Origin: Ruminococcus sp. UBA1828
Lineage (GTDB): Bacteria; Bacillota; Clostridia; Oscillospirales; Ruminococcaceae
Direction of reading: 5' to 3'
DNA length: 6,608 bases
Assembly (NCBI GenBank): GCA_002338885.1
Contig: DDJI01000066.1
Span: 12,906 to 19,513, forward strand
Shown: piece after piece, positions 1 to 5,790 of the stretch
Layout of the letters: the number at the start of each line of letters is the position of its first letter
Position numbering within the stretch: the stretch's first letter is position 1
Made by a program: the position numbers and the translations under genes
Notes under the pieces: generated by a model
The model's database searches: none
Told to the model about the DNA's origin: nothing
The model's input: the letters and a program-made list of their open reading frames with translations, nothing else

Positions 1-520
1 TCATTCCGGCGGCTCCCCTTAAATATGCGGCAAGCTCGCCCAAAGACGAAACTCCGTAAACGTCCACTCCGTCTAAAACGGATGCCTCCCTTGCGTTGTC
101 CGCAGGCACAAACAGCCTTTTTACGCCCATCTTCAAGGAGCAGACCGCCATGGGCAGCACGCCGTTTACCGGCCTTACGTCTCCGCCTAAGGACAGCTCT
201 CCTATGAAAGCCGAGTCGGATGCGCTCTCGGCGTTAAAATATCCCGTCGCGGCAAGCACCGCAACGGCTATTGACAGATCGTTTGACGAGCCGCTTTTCT
301 TCACGTCCGCCGGAGCAAGATTTACTATTACCCTTCCCGACGGAAATTTAAGGCCCGACGAGCGAAACGCTGAGCATATTCTCTCCCTCGACTCACGCAC
401 CGCAGTATCGCCTAAGCCCACTATCTCAAGCTTTTCTATTCCCTTGCTTATTTCAACCTCAACATTTACACCGAACGAGTTCATTCCGAACAGCCCGACG
501 CCCCGTATATTCGCAAACAT
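1..520 (-). CDS. YifB/ComM family Mg-chelatase-like AAA+ ATPase, N-terminal part (runs off left edge)
   Basis: The minus strand from base 520 is open to the window edge and gives 173 residues beginning MFANIRGVGLFGMN. This matches the N-terminal Lon-S5-like 'ChlI' domain of the YifB/ComM family. Recognisable stretches are EIVGLGDTAVRESRERI (about residues 32-48), RVIVNLAPADVKKSG (63-77), NDLSIAVAVLAATG (80-93) and FIGELSLGGDVRPVNGVLPMA (105-125, family hallmark). The AAA+ Walker A/B motifs and C-terminal domain, expected in a protein of about 500 residues, lie outside the window. ComM in Haemophilus influenzae aids chromosomal integration of transforming DNA and is a branch-migration helicase in studied bacteria; the role of the Clostridia versions is less clear. 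The start is supported by GAGGTGA ending four bases upstream of the ATG. A sigma-A-like promoter lies at 548-576. Family assignment is secure; ComM-type function is inferred. Confidence 0.93.
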   Translation of the reverse strand, partial: MFANIRGVGLFGMNSFGVNVEVEISKGIEKLEIVGLGDTAVRESRERICSAFRSSGLKFPSGRVIVNLAPADVKKSGSSNDLSIAVAVLAATGYFNAESASDSAFIGELSLGGDVRPVNGVLPMAVCSLKMGVKRLFVPADNAREASVLDGVDVYGVSSLGELAAYLRGAAGM

Positions 521-547
521 GCCATCACCTCAATAATATTCTTTTAT

Positions 548-576
548 ATTTTACCGCATATTTAGCCGCCTTTCAA
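548..576 (-). promoter_or_regulatory. Sigma-A-like promoter for the yifB/comM-type gene
   Basis: Read on the minus strand, TTGAAA (571-576) and TAAAAT (548-553) are separated by exactly 17 bases. Each differs from the sigma-A consensus at one position. The likely transcription start is about 20 bases upstream of the Shine-Dalgarno site of the gene starting at 520. The -35 box and the first part of the spacer belong to a 14-base block (565-578) repeated in the DUF1846 promoter. This is a motif match only. Confidence 0.62.
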
Positions 577-699
577 CATTTTATTTATAAATCTTCGGAT
601 TTTTATTTTCAGCAGCCGTTTTGTGACGTTTGGGTCGTTATATTTTACATAAACATCATCTTAGCGGCAAAAAAATTATGCAAAATATCTTATCCCCCC

Positions 700-728
700 T
701 TGTCAACATAGCAAAAAAGAGGTATACT
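700..728 (+). promoter_or_regulatory. Sigma-A-like promoter for the phosphoglucomutase gene
   Basis: TTGTCA (700-705) and TATACT (723-728) are spaced by 17 bases. Each box has one mismatch to the sigma-A consensus. Transcription would start near 735, giving a leader of about 75 bases before the ATG at 811. The leader contains a short CGCC/GGCG hairpin (748-761) that is too small to call a regulatory element. No catabolite-repression operator or known riboswitch is recognisable in the leader. Confidence 0.62.
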
Positions 729-810
729 TAAAAAGTAATCATGCCTGCGCCTCAACCGGCGAGCGTTTGGGGCGGTGCGGGCAAAATACTGTTCCGAAAG
801 GGGAATAACC

Positions 811-2529
811 ATGAAAGAAATGGAGCTTTACGAACTTTGGCTGAAAAATGCGACCGAGGATGCGGATCTGATTGCGGAGCTGAACTCGATAAAGGGCGAC
901 GAGGACGCTATCAAAGAGCGCTTTTATCGTGACCTTGAGTTTGGAACTGCGGGTCTTAGAGGCGTAATCGGAGCGGGCAGCTACCGCCTCAACATTTACA
1001 CCATACGCCGCGCAACCCAGGGACTTGCCGACTATGTAAACGGAGAATGCAAGGGCGCAAGCGTCGCAATAGCATACGACTCGAGAATCAAGTCGGACGT
1101 GTTTGCAAAAGAGGCGGCAAGGGTTCTTGCCGGAAACGGAATAAAGGCGTATCTTTACTCCGAGCTGATGCCCACCCCGATGCTTTCATGGGCAGTGAGA
1201 AAGCTTTCGTGCAAGGCGGGAATAGTGTGCACGGCGTCCCACAACCCCTCAAAATACAACGGCTACAAGGTTTACGGCGAGGACGGCTGCCAGATGACGA
1301 TAGAGGCGGCGGACATAGTTTTATCGAAGATAAACAACGTGCCGATGTTCGGCGGAGCAAAACTTGCGGACTTTGACGAGAGCCTTAAAAGCGGCATGAT
1401 AGAGTACATCTCGCAGGATGTTATCGCCGCATACTTAGACGAGGTTCAAAAGCAGCAGGTTCACCCCGAGATATGCCCGGCAAGCGGACTTAAAGTGGTT
1501 TACACCCCCTTAAACGGCACGGGAAACAAGCCTGTGAGGGCAATACTTAAAAGAATAGGCATAAACGACGTCACGGTTGTGCCGGAGCAGGAAATGCCGG
1601 ACGGAAACTTCCCCACCTGCCCCTTCCCCAACCCTGAAATAAAAGAGGCTTTGCACTTGGGACTCGAGCTTTGCAAGAAGGTAAAACCCGATCTTTTGCT
1701 TGCCACCGACCCCGACTGCGACAGAGTCGGAATTGCCGTTCCGGACAAGAACGGAGATTACGTGCTCTTCAGCGGAAACGAAGTCGGCGCAATGCTCCTT
1801 GAGTACATATGCAAGGAGAGAATAAAGCTCGGCACCATGCCCGAAAAGCCCGTTGCGGTCAAGTCGATAGTCACAACCGCAATAGCGTCCGAAATCGCCG
1901 AGGAGTACGGCGTCGAGATGAGAAACGTGCTCACGGGATTTAAGTTCATAGGCGAGCAGATAGGACTTTTGGAGGCCGCGCACGAGGAGTGCAGATACAT
2001 ATTCGGATTCGAGGAGAGCTACGGATACCTTGCGGGAACCTATGTAAGGGATAAGGACGCGGTTGTGGCGTCTATGCTCATATGCGAAATGGCAGCTTAC
2101 TACCGCTCTATAGGCATGTCCCTTCTCGATGCAAGAGAGGCGATGTACAAAAAGTACGGCAACTATGTTCACACGGTTGAGAGCTTCACCTGCGAGGGCG
2201 CAAGCGGCATGGAGGAAATGGCAAAGATAATGGACGACCTGCATGCAAACACCCCCGACAGCATAGCGGGCTTCAAGGTTGTAAAGGTTGCCGACTACCT
2301 CAGCTCTGTCACCACCGACCTTGCGACCAAAAAGACCGAGCCGATAACGCTTCCCAAGTCCGATGTGATATGCTTCACGCTTGAAAACGGCGCAACGGTT
2401 ATCATACGCCCCTCCGGAACGGAGCCTAAGATAAAGGCGTACTACACCACAATCGCCGCAAACAGAGCTGACGCCGAGGCTCTGAGCAAAAAACTCTCCG
2501 CAGACTTTAAGGCAAAGCTCGGCTTTTAA
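811..2529 (+). CDS. pgcA: Alpha-D-phosphohexomutase: phosphoglucomutase / phosphomannomutase (PgcA type)
   Basis: This cytoplasmic 572-residue enzyme should interconvert glucose 1-phosphate and glucose 6-phosphate (and perhaps mannose phosphates) through a phosphoserine and a glucose-1,6-bisphosphate intermediate. That links glycolysis to UDP-glucose, glycolipid and wall-polymer synthesis. Length and all four hallmark loops fit the Bacillus PgcA / PGM2-like branch: the FGTAGLRG entry motif (residues 44-51), the catalytic serine loop TASHNPSKYNGYK with Ser143, the Mg-binding loop DPDCDR (300-305), the sugar-specificity loop GFEESYGY (399-406) and the phosphate-binding loop RPSGTEPKIKAY (533-544). 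I chose the ATG at 811 because AAAGGGG lies seven bases upstream. An in-frame GTG at 775 would add 12 residues unlike the family, and the ATG at 820 would leave the ribosome-binding site too far away. The gene is monocistronic, ends at its own terminator and converges on spoVFB. Enzyme class is secure; the glucose-versus-mannose preference is not readable here. Confidence 0.96.
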   Translation: MKEMELYELWLKNATEDADLIAELNSIKGDEDAIKERFYRDLEFGTAGLRGVIGAGSYRLNIYTIRRATQGLADYVNGECKGASVAIAYDSRIKSDVFAKEAARVLAGNGIKAYLYSELMPTPMLSWAVRKLSCKAGIVCTASHNPSKYNGYKVYGEDGCQMTIEAADIVLSKINNVPMFGGAKLADFDESLKSGMIEYISQDVIAAYLDEVQKQQVHPEICPASGLKVVYTPLNGTGNKPVRAILKRIGINDVTVVPEQEMPDGNFPTCPFPNPEIKEALHLGLELCKKVKPDLLLATDPDCDRVGIAVPDKNGDYVLFSGNEVGAMLLEYICKERIKLGTMPEKPVAVKSIVTTAIASEIAEEYGVEMRNVLTGFKFIGEQIGLLEAAHEECRYIFGFEESYGYLAGTYVRDKDAVVASMLICEMAAYYRSIGMSLLDAREAMYKKYGNYVHTVESFTCEGASGMEEMAKIMDDLHANTPDSIAGFKVVKVADYLSSVTTDLATKKTEPITLPKSDVICFTLENGATVIIRPSGTEPKIKAYYTTIAANRADAEALSKKLSADFKAKLGF

Positions 2530-2584
2530 GCCCTGCATTTAAAACGGAACAAACACTTACCCGCCCCGCACAAAAGTGCAGGGC
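2530..2584 (+). other. Alternative stem competing with the pgcA terminator
   Basis: GCCCTGCA (2530-2537), directly after the pgcA stop codon, is the exact reverse complement of TGCAGGGC (2577-2584). The second segment is also most of the 3' arm of the terminator hairpin, so the two pairings exclude each other. The arrangement resembles an anti-terminator/terminator pair but lies downstream of a gene. It is visible in the sequence, but any function is speculative. Confidence 0.4.
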
Positions 2585-2593
2585 GGGTTTTTT
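2560..2593 (+). terminator. Intrinsic terminator of pgcA
   Basis: CCCGCCC (2560-2566) pairs with GGGCGGG (2581-2587), followed inward by one C/A mismatch and GCAC/GTGC, closed by an AAAA loop (2572-2575). Six T residues follow (2588-2593). The hairpin begins 30 bases after the pgcA stop. The T-run runs into the stop codon of the convergent spoVFB (2592-2594). In the minus direction the hairpin has no immediate T-run, so it should act mainly on plus-strand transcripts. Confidence 0.88.
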
Positions 2594-3170
2594 AAACTAT
2601 CATCGGCTGAATCTGCACGCCGGACAGCGCAAGCTCCACCGTTCGCTCCATCATGCCAAAGTCCGCGACCATTGAGTAGGGCTTTATAAGATAATCGTCC
2701 TGCCCGTAGGGGACAAAGTAGTAGTTCTTTGCCGCCTGAAGTGCGCCTATGTTTGCGGCGGCTGCGGCAAGAGCGTCGTTTGTAGACACAGCTATCACAA
2801 CCGGACGCATGTTTCTGACGTGGCTTTTTACAGCCATTGTGACAGGCGTGTCGTTTATCCCGCAGGCAAGCTTTGCAAGCGTATTTGAGGTGCAGGGCGC
2901 AACCACAAGTATGTCAAACATTCGCTTAGGGCCTATCGGCTCCGCATCGCGAATGGTGTGTATGATCGCCTTGCCGGTGATGGCTGTTGCCATTTCGCGG
3001 TTTTGCGCGCTCGTTCCAAACCTCGTGGACAGCTCATACGCATTGTAGGACATTATCGGCGTGAGCTCGTAATCTCTTGCGACAAGCCTTTTCATCGCCT
3101 CAAACGTCTTTGAAAACGTGCAAAAAGAGCCTGTTATCGCATAACCTATTCGCACCTTAGGACTATCCAT
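2592..3170 (-). CDS. spoVFB: Dipicolinate synthase subunit B (flavoprotein subunit)
   Basis: With SpoVFA this subunit converts the lysine-pathway intermediate 4-hydroxy-tetrahydrodipicolinate to dipicolinic acid, which fills the spore core and gives heat resistance; the pair acts in the mother cell. The 192-residue product is a single flavoprotein (HFCD-like) domain. Visible landmarks are RIGYAITGSFCTF at the N-terminus (residues 7-19), EPIGPKRMFDILVVAPCTSNT (77-97, the flavoprotein P-C/L-T-x-N-T/S loop), NDTPVTMAVKSHVRN (106-120), RPVVIAVSTNDAL (122-134) and PYGQDDYLIKPYSMVA (154-169). All have close counterparts in Bacillus SpoVFB. The protein stops at QIQPMIV, a little earlier than the Bacillus protein, which has a short extra tail. 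The start overlaps the end of spoVFA by 8 bases, indicating translational coupling. Unlike in Bacillus subtilis, asd/dapG/dapA do not follow; the next gene downstream converges. Confidence 0.95.
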   Translation of the reverse strand: MDSPKVRIGYAITGSFCTFSKTFEAMKRLVARDYELTPIMSYNAYELSTRFGTSAQNREMATAITGKAIIHTIRDAEPIGPKRMFDILVVAPCTSNTLAKLACGINDTPVTMAVKSHVRNMRPVVIAVSTNDALAAAAANIGALQAAKNYYFVPYGQDDYLIKPYSMVADFGMMERTVELALSGVQIQPMIV

Positions 3171-3999
3171 GCCTTTTTCTCGCCTCCTTGATAACAGTGT
3201 GTGCCATAAGCTCCCCTGCGGCCTCCGGAGTAAACTTTCCGGGCAGCCCCGAGCCTAACACATAGTCTACGCTCATACTTTGCGCCGCGGCGGGATCAAA
3301 CCCGTATGGCTTTGAGGCAAGCTCGAGAATCCATCCCCTGCCGCGGATTTTTTCCAACATCTGCGGTGTTATGACCCTTGCAGGAACGGTGTTCACCACA
3401 ATGTCCGCCTGCGAAAACCGCTCGCAGTCGCAAAAGTCGCATGCATCCATGCCCTTTCGGATACAGTCGGCTCTGTCGCTTTCCTTTCTTGCGCAGACGC
3501 ATATCCCCGCTCCCATGGATTTAAAAAGCCCTGCACACGCCTTGGCAACCCTTCCGCAGCCGAGTATAAGTATATTTGAGCCGCTGACGGCGTGGTTCGA
3601 GCGGCTGACTATTATCTGTGCCGCGCCTTCGGCGGTGAGGTATGCGTTTTTTAGCGTAAGCTCCTCGTCTTTAAGCCAGTCATATATCCCCGCGCCGGAC
3701 GACTGTATGCGCTTCAAAACATCGTCGCTTATGCCTGAGCAAAACACCAGGGTTTCGCCGTTTATGTTTTCAAGCACGCTTGACAGCTTTATCTTTTCAC
3801 GGCATGCGGGAGCGTTTAAGTATCCGTCCGACGACGAAACATAGGGCAAAACCATTATGTCCGCACAGCCGTAATCTTCCGGTATGCCGCCGTCCTCTTC
3901 CGACATGTATGCCGTGGTGACGCGCATCCCCGACTCAAGAGACAGCCGCCCCGCGCAATATATCTGGCGGGTGTCCCCGCCCAAAACAAGCACCTTCAT
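3163..3999 (-). CDS. spoVFA: Dipicolinate synthase subunit A (NAD(P)-binding dehydrogenase-like subunit)
   Basis: This is the oxidoreductase-like partner of SpoVFB in dipicolinic acid synthesis during sporulation. The 278-residue product starts with a Rossmann-type strand and VLGGDTRQIYCAGRL (residues 5-19), the conserved opening of the SpoVFA N-terminal domain. It continues with LVFCSGIS (84-91) and the nucleotide-binding NILILGCGRVAKACAGLF (142-159, GxGxxA pattern). NTVPARVI (203-210), ILELASKPYGFD (224-235) and GLPGKFTPEAAGELMA (251-266) match the substrate-side segments of the family. It is slightly shorter than the 297-residue Bacillus protein, mainly in the N-terminal half. It has eight cysteines between residues 148 and 192 (including CDFCDC, 187-192), which the Bacillus protein lacks as I recall it. 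The ATG at 3999 is supported by GGAGG 13 bases upstream. It is the first gene of a two-gene operon, probably sporulation-controlled (candidate sigma-K-like promoter at 4055-4082). Confidence 0.94.
   Translation of the reverse strand: MKVLVLGGDTRQIYCAGRLSLESGMRVTTAYMSEEDGGIPEDYGCADIMVLPYVSSSDGYLNAPACREKIKLSSVLENINGETLVFCSGISDDVLKRIQSSGAGIYDWLKDEELTLKNAYLTAEGAAQIIVSRSNHAVSGSNILILGCGRVAKACAGLFKSMGAGICVCARKESDRADCIRKGMDACDFCDCERFSQADIVVNTVPARVITPQMLEKIRGRGWILELASKPYGFDPAAAQSMSVDYVLGSGLPGKFTPEAAGELMAHTVIKEARKRHG
3183..3189 (-). promoter_or_regulatory. Ribosome-binding site of spoVFB inside spoVFA
   Basis: Read on the minus strand, a full AAGGAGG lies within the last codons of spoVFA (encoding part of IKEAR). 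It is 12 bases upstream of the spoVFB ATG (3168-3170), longer than the usual 5-9. With the 8-base gene overlap it supports the ATG at 3170 and coupled translation of the two subunits. Confidence 0.7.
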
Positions 4000-4054
4000 C
4001 TATAGCATTTCCCTCCGTATCCCTTCTTGCTGTTGATGCGATTATTTCATACCA

Positions 4055-4082
4055 CAATATATGCCGCCGCGGCATCGGCGGT
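4055..4082 (-). promoter_or_regulatory. Candidate sigma-K-like promoter for spoVFAB
   Basis: On the minus strand CATATATTG (4055-4063) matches the sigma-K -10 pattern CATANNNTA at all but its last base. The minimal -35 dinucleotide AC lies at 4081-4082, 17 bases upstream. Transcription would begin near 4048, about 50 bases before the spoVFA ATG. In Bacillus subtilis and Clostridioides difficile dipicolinate synthase is transcribed by mother-cell sigma-K, so the location makes sense. The pattern is short and degenerate, so this is a modest call. No good sigma-A promoter was found for this operon. Confidence 0.4.
4061..4075. repeat. 15-base perfect palindrome in the spoVFA / DUF1846 divergent region
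   Basis: ATGCCGCCGCGGCAT has two 7-base arms that are exact reverse complements around a single central C. It is a GC-rich island in AT-rich intergenic DNA. It abuts and slightly overlaps the candidate -10 box of spoVFA and lies about 80 bases upstream of the DUF1846 promoter. It could be an operator or a small cruciform/hairpin; no known regulator motif is recognised. Confidence 0.5.
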
Positions 4083-4153
4083 GCGTGGGGCTGTTATACA
4101 ATTCGCATAAAAACGGGCGTTGATTTATGTCGGAGATTTTTCCGGAATGTTTG

Positions 4154-4182
4154 TTGAAAGGCGGCAAGAAAAATGATATAAT
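4154..4182 (+). promoter_or_regulatory. Strong extended -10 sigma-A promoter for the DUF1846 gene
   Basis: TTGAAA (4154-4159) and a perfect TATAAT (4177-4182) are separated by 17 bases, with a TG one base before the -10 box (4174-4175; extended -10). Transcription should begin near 4189, giving a leader of about 35 bases before the TTG start at 4224. The match is close to ideal, so strong vegetative expression is expected. The -35 region and first six spacer bases share a 14-base block with the yifB promoter. Confidence 0.82.
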
Positions 4183-4210
4183 ATGTTGTATTTTGTTTGT
4201 AGAATAATTT

Positions 4211-4217
4211 GGGGGGA
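4211..4217 (+). promoter_or_regulatory. G-rich ribosome-binding site selecting a TTG start
   Basis: GGGGGGA lies 6 bases upstream of the TTG at 4224-4226. It is an unusual G-run variant of the Shine-Dalgarno sequence. It favours the TTG at 4224 over the in-frame TTG at 4209, which overlaps this G-run and has no site of its own, and over the ATG at 4263, which would remove the conserved first residues. Confidence 0.6.
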
Positions 4218-4223
4218 AACGCT

Positions 4224-5708
4224 TTGTTTGAAATAGGCTTTGACAATGACAAGTATCTTTCAATGCAATCGGAGCATATAAAAGAGCGCATAAGTAAGTT
4301 CGGCGGCAAGCTGTACTTAGAGTTCGGCGGCAAGCTGTTCGACGACTACCACGCAGCAAGGGTTTTGCCCGGATTCAAGCCGGACAGCAAGCTCAAGATG
4401 CTTTTGCAGCTGAAGGATCAGGCGGAAATCGTAATCGTCATCAACGCATCGGACATAGAACAGAGCAAGGTCAGAGGAGACATAGGAATAACATATGACC
4501 ACGACGTTTTAAGGCTTATAGATGCGTTCAGAAAAGCGGGGCTGTATGTTGGCAGCGTGGTTTTGTCCATGTACAAAGAGCAGCCTGCGGCGCAGGCGTT
4601 TGAGCGAAAGCTCGAGGCGCTCGGCGTGACGGTGTACCGCCACTATGAAATAGAGGGCTACCCGAACGACTTAGGCCGTGTCATAAGCGACGAGGGTTAC
4701 GGCAAAAACGACTACATAGAGACCTCGCGCGAGCTTATAATAGTCACTGCCCCCGGCCCCGGCAGCGGAAAGATGGCAACATGCCTGTCTCAGCTCTATC
4801 ACGACCACAAGCGCGGAATCAAAGCGGGATACGCCAAGTTTGAAACGTTCCCGATATGGAACCTGCCGCTGAACCATCCGGTAAACGAGGCGTACGAGGC
4901 GGCGACCGCGGACTTAAACGACATAAACATGATAGACCCGTACCACCTTGAGGCTTACGGCAAGGCGGCGGTAAACTACAACCGTGACATAGAGGTGTTC
5001 CCCGTCTTAAACGCCATGTTCAACATGATATTAGGAGAGTCGCCTTACAAGTCGCCCACCGACATGGGAGTAAACATGGCGGGATTTTGCATAGTCAACG
5101 ACGAGGCATGCCGCAGAGCGTCCTTGCAGGAGATAATCAGGCGCTACTACAACATCCGGTGCCGCTTCAAGCAGGGAGAGGCGACGGAGTCTGAGGTCAT
5201 GAAAATAGACCTCATCATGAAAAAGGCGGGACTTGAGGAGACGGAAAGGCGAGTTGTTGCGCCCGCGCTCAAAAAAGCCGCCGAAACAGGCAGCCCTGCC
5301 GCCGCAATAGAGCTTCCGAGCGGCAAGATACTGACCGGCAAGACGTCCGACCTTTTGGGCGCGTCAGCCGCGCTTTTGCTCAACTCCTTAAAGGAGCTGG
5401 CGGGAATAGCGGACGACATACTTCTTATTTCGCCCGTGGTGATTGAGCCGATACAAAAGCTGAAGGTGGAGCATTTGGGCAACGAAAACCCCAGGCTTCA
5501 CACCGACGAGGTTCTTTTGGCGCTCAGCATATGCGCCGCAACAAATCCCACGGCAGCCCTTGCGCTCAGGCAGCTTAAAAAGCTCAGAGGCTCAGAGGTT
5601 CACTCAAGCGTGATTCTCTCCTCGGTAGACATGAACACCTTCAAAAAGCTCGGCATAAACGTCACCTGCGAGCCGGTTTATCAGACGAAAAATTTATACC
5701 ACCGATAA
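4224..5708 (+). CDS. DUF1846 (UPF0371) family protein of unknown function
   Basis: The 494-residue product, counted from a TTG start, is a full-length DUF1846 protein, common in Firmicutes and Actinobacteria with no established biochemical role that I know of. Recognisable blocks are IGFDNDKYLSMQSEHIKERI (residues 4-23), the doubled FGGKL segment KFGGKLYLEFGGKLFDDYHA (25-44), RVLPGFKPDSKLKMLLQLKD (46-65) and the glycine-rich TAPGPGSGKMATCLSQLYHD (175-194). Further on are FETFPIWNLPLNHPVNEAYE (206-225) and KSPTDMGVNMAGFCIVND (276-293). The glycine loop recalls a nucleotide- or phosphate-binding turn but is not a canonical Walker A: spacing and the final Ser/Thr are wrong. No signal peptide or membrane segment is seen, so it should be cytoplasmic. 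The TTG at 4224 gives a family-like N-terminus (MFEIGFDNDKY) and fits the G-rich ribosome-binding site. It is transcribed alone from a strong promoter. The family is secure; the function is unknown. Confidence 0.93.
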   Translation: MFEIGFDNDKYLSMQSEHIKERISKFGGKLYLEFGGKLFDDYHAARVLPGFKPDSKLKMLLQLKDQAEIVIVINASDIEQSKVRGDIGITYDHDVLRLIDAFRKAGLYVGSVVLSMYKEQPAAQAFERKLEALGVTVYRHYEIEGYPNDLGRVISDEGYGKNDYIETSRELIIVTAPGPGSGKMATCLSQLYHDHKRGIKAGYAKFETFPIWNLPLNHPVNEAYEAATADLNDINMIDPYHLEAYGKAAVNYNRDIEVFPVLNAMFNMILGESPYKSPTDMGVNMAGFCIVNDEACRRASLQEIIRRYYNIRCRFKQGEATESEVMKIDLIMKKAGLEETERRVVAPALKKAAETGSPAAAIELPSGKILTGKTSDLLGASAALLLNSLKELAGIADDILLISPVVIEPIQKLKVEHLGNENPRLHTDEVLLALSICAATNPTAALALRQLKKLRGSEVHSSVILSSVDMNTFKKLGINVTCEPVYQTKNLYHR

Positions 5709-5712
5709 GTCT

Positions 5713-5732
5713 TAAAGGCCTGTCTGCCTTTA
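5713..5732 (+). other. Small hairpin just after the DUF1846 stop
   Basis: TAAAGGC (5713-5719) pairs with GCCTTTA (5726-5732) around a CTGTCT loop, starting 5 bases after the stop codon. No T-run follows. It may protect the 3' end or be incidental; the main terminator lies just downstream. Confidence 0.4.
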
Positions 5733-5741
5733 CACTCACAT

Positions 5742-5786
5742 AAAAAATAACCCCCGCCTAAGGAAGATTCCCGGGCGGGGGTTTTT
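5742..5786. terminator. Bidirectional intrinsic terminator between the DUF1846 gene and araD
   Basis: AACCCCCGCC (5749-5758) pairs perfectly with GGCGGGGGTT (5774-5783) over 10 base pairs with a 15-base loop. On the plus strand it is followed by a T-run (5782-5786), serving the DUF1846 gene. On the minus strand the sequence after the hairpin is ATTTTTTA (5748 to 5741), serving araD, whose stop codon lies 7 bases before the hairpin. One element ends both convergent genes. Confidence 0.9.
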
Positions 5787-5790
5787 ATGC

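Noticed and set aside
96..536. A 146-codon open frame on the plus strand at the left end
   Set aside because: The minus strand across 1-520 encodes an unmistakable YifB/ComM N-terminal domain. The plus-strand reading is its antisense shadow.
748..761. A CGCC/GGCG hairpin in the pgcA leader as a possible riboswitch or attenuator
   Set aside because: The stem is only four base pairs with no T-run or conserved aptamer features, which is too little to support a regulatory call.
1510..2538. A 342-codon open frame on the minus strand opposite the pgcA gene
   Set aside because: It is fully antisense to a well-conserved phosphoglucomutase, has biased low-complexity composition rich in Arg, Val and Gly, and shows no recognisable domain. 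GC-rich third positions of the true gene explain it.
4297..4338. An 18-base exact direct repeat (4297-4314 and 4321-4338) with a 24-base period
   Set aside because: It encodes the doubled FGGKL segment that I recall as a conserved part of the DUF1846 family, so it reflects protein conservation rather than a DNA repeat element.
4398..4403. Possibility that the DUF1846 protein is a P-loop ATPase or kinase
   Set aside because: The glycine-rich loop PGPGSGKM (residues 177-184) lacks the GxxxxGK[ST] spacing and terminal Ser/Thr, and no Walker B motif stands out, so no ATPase function is assigned.
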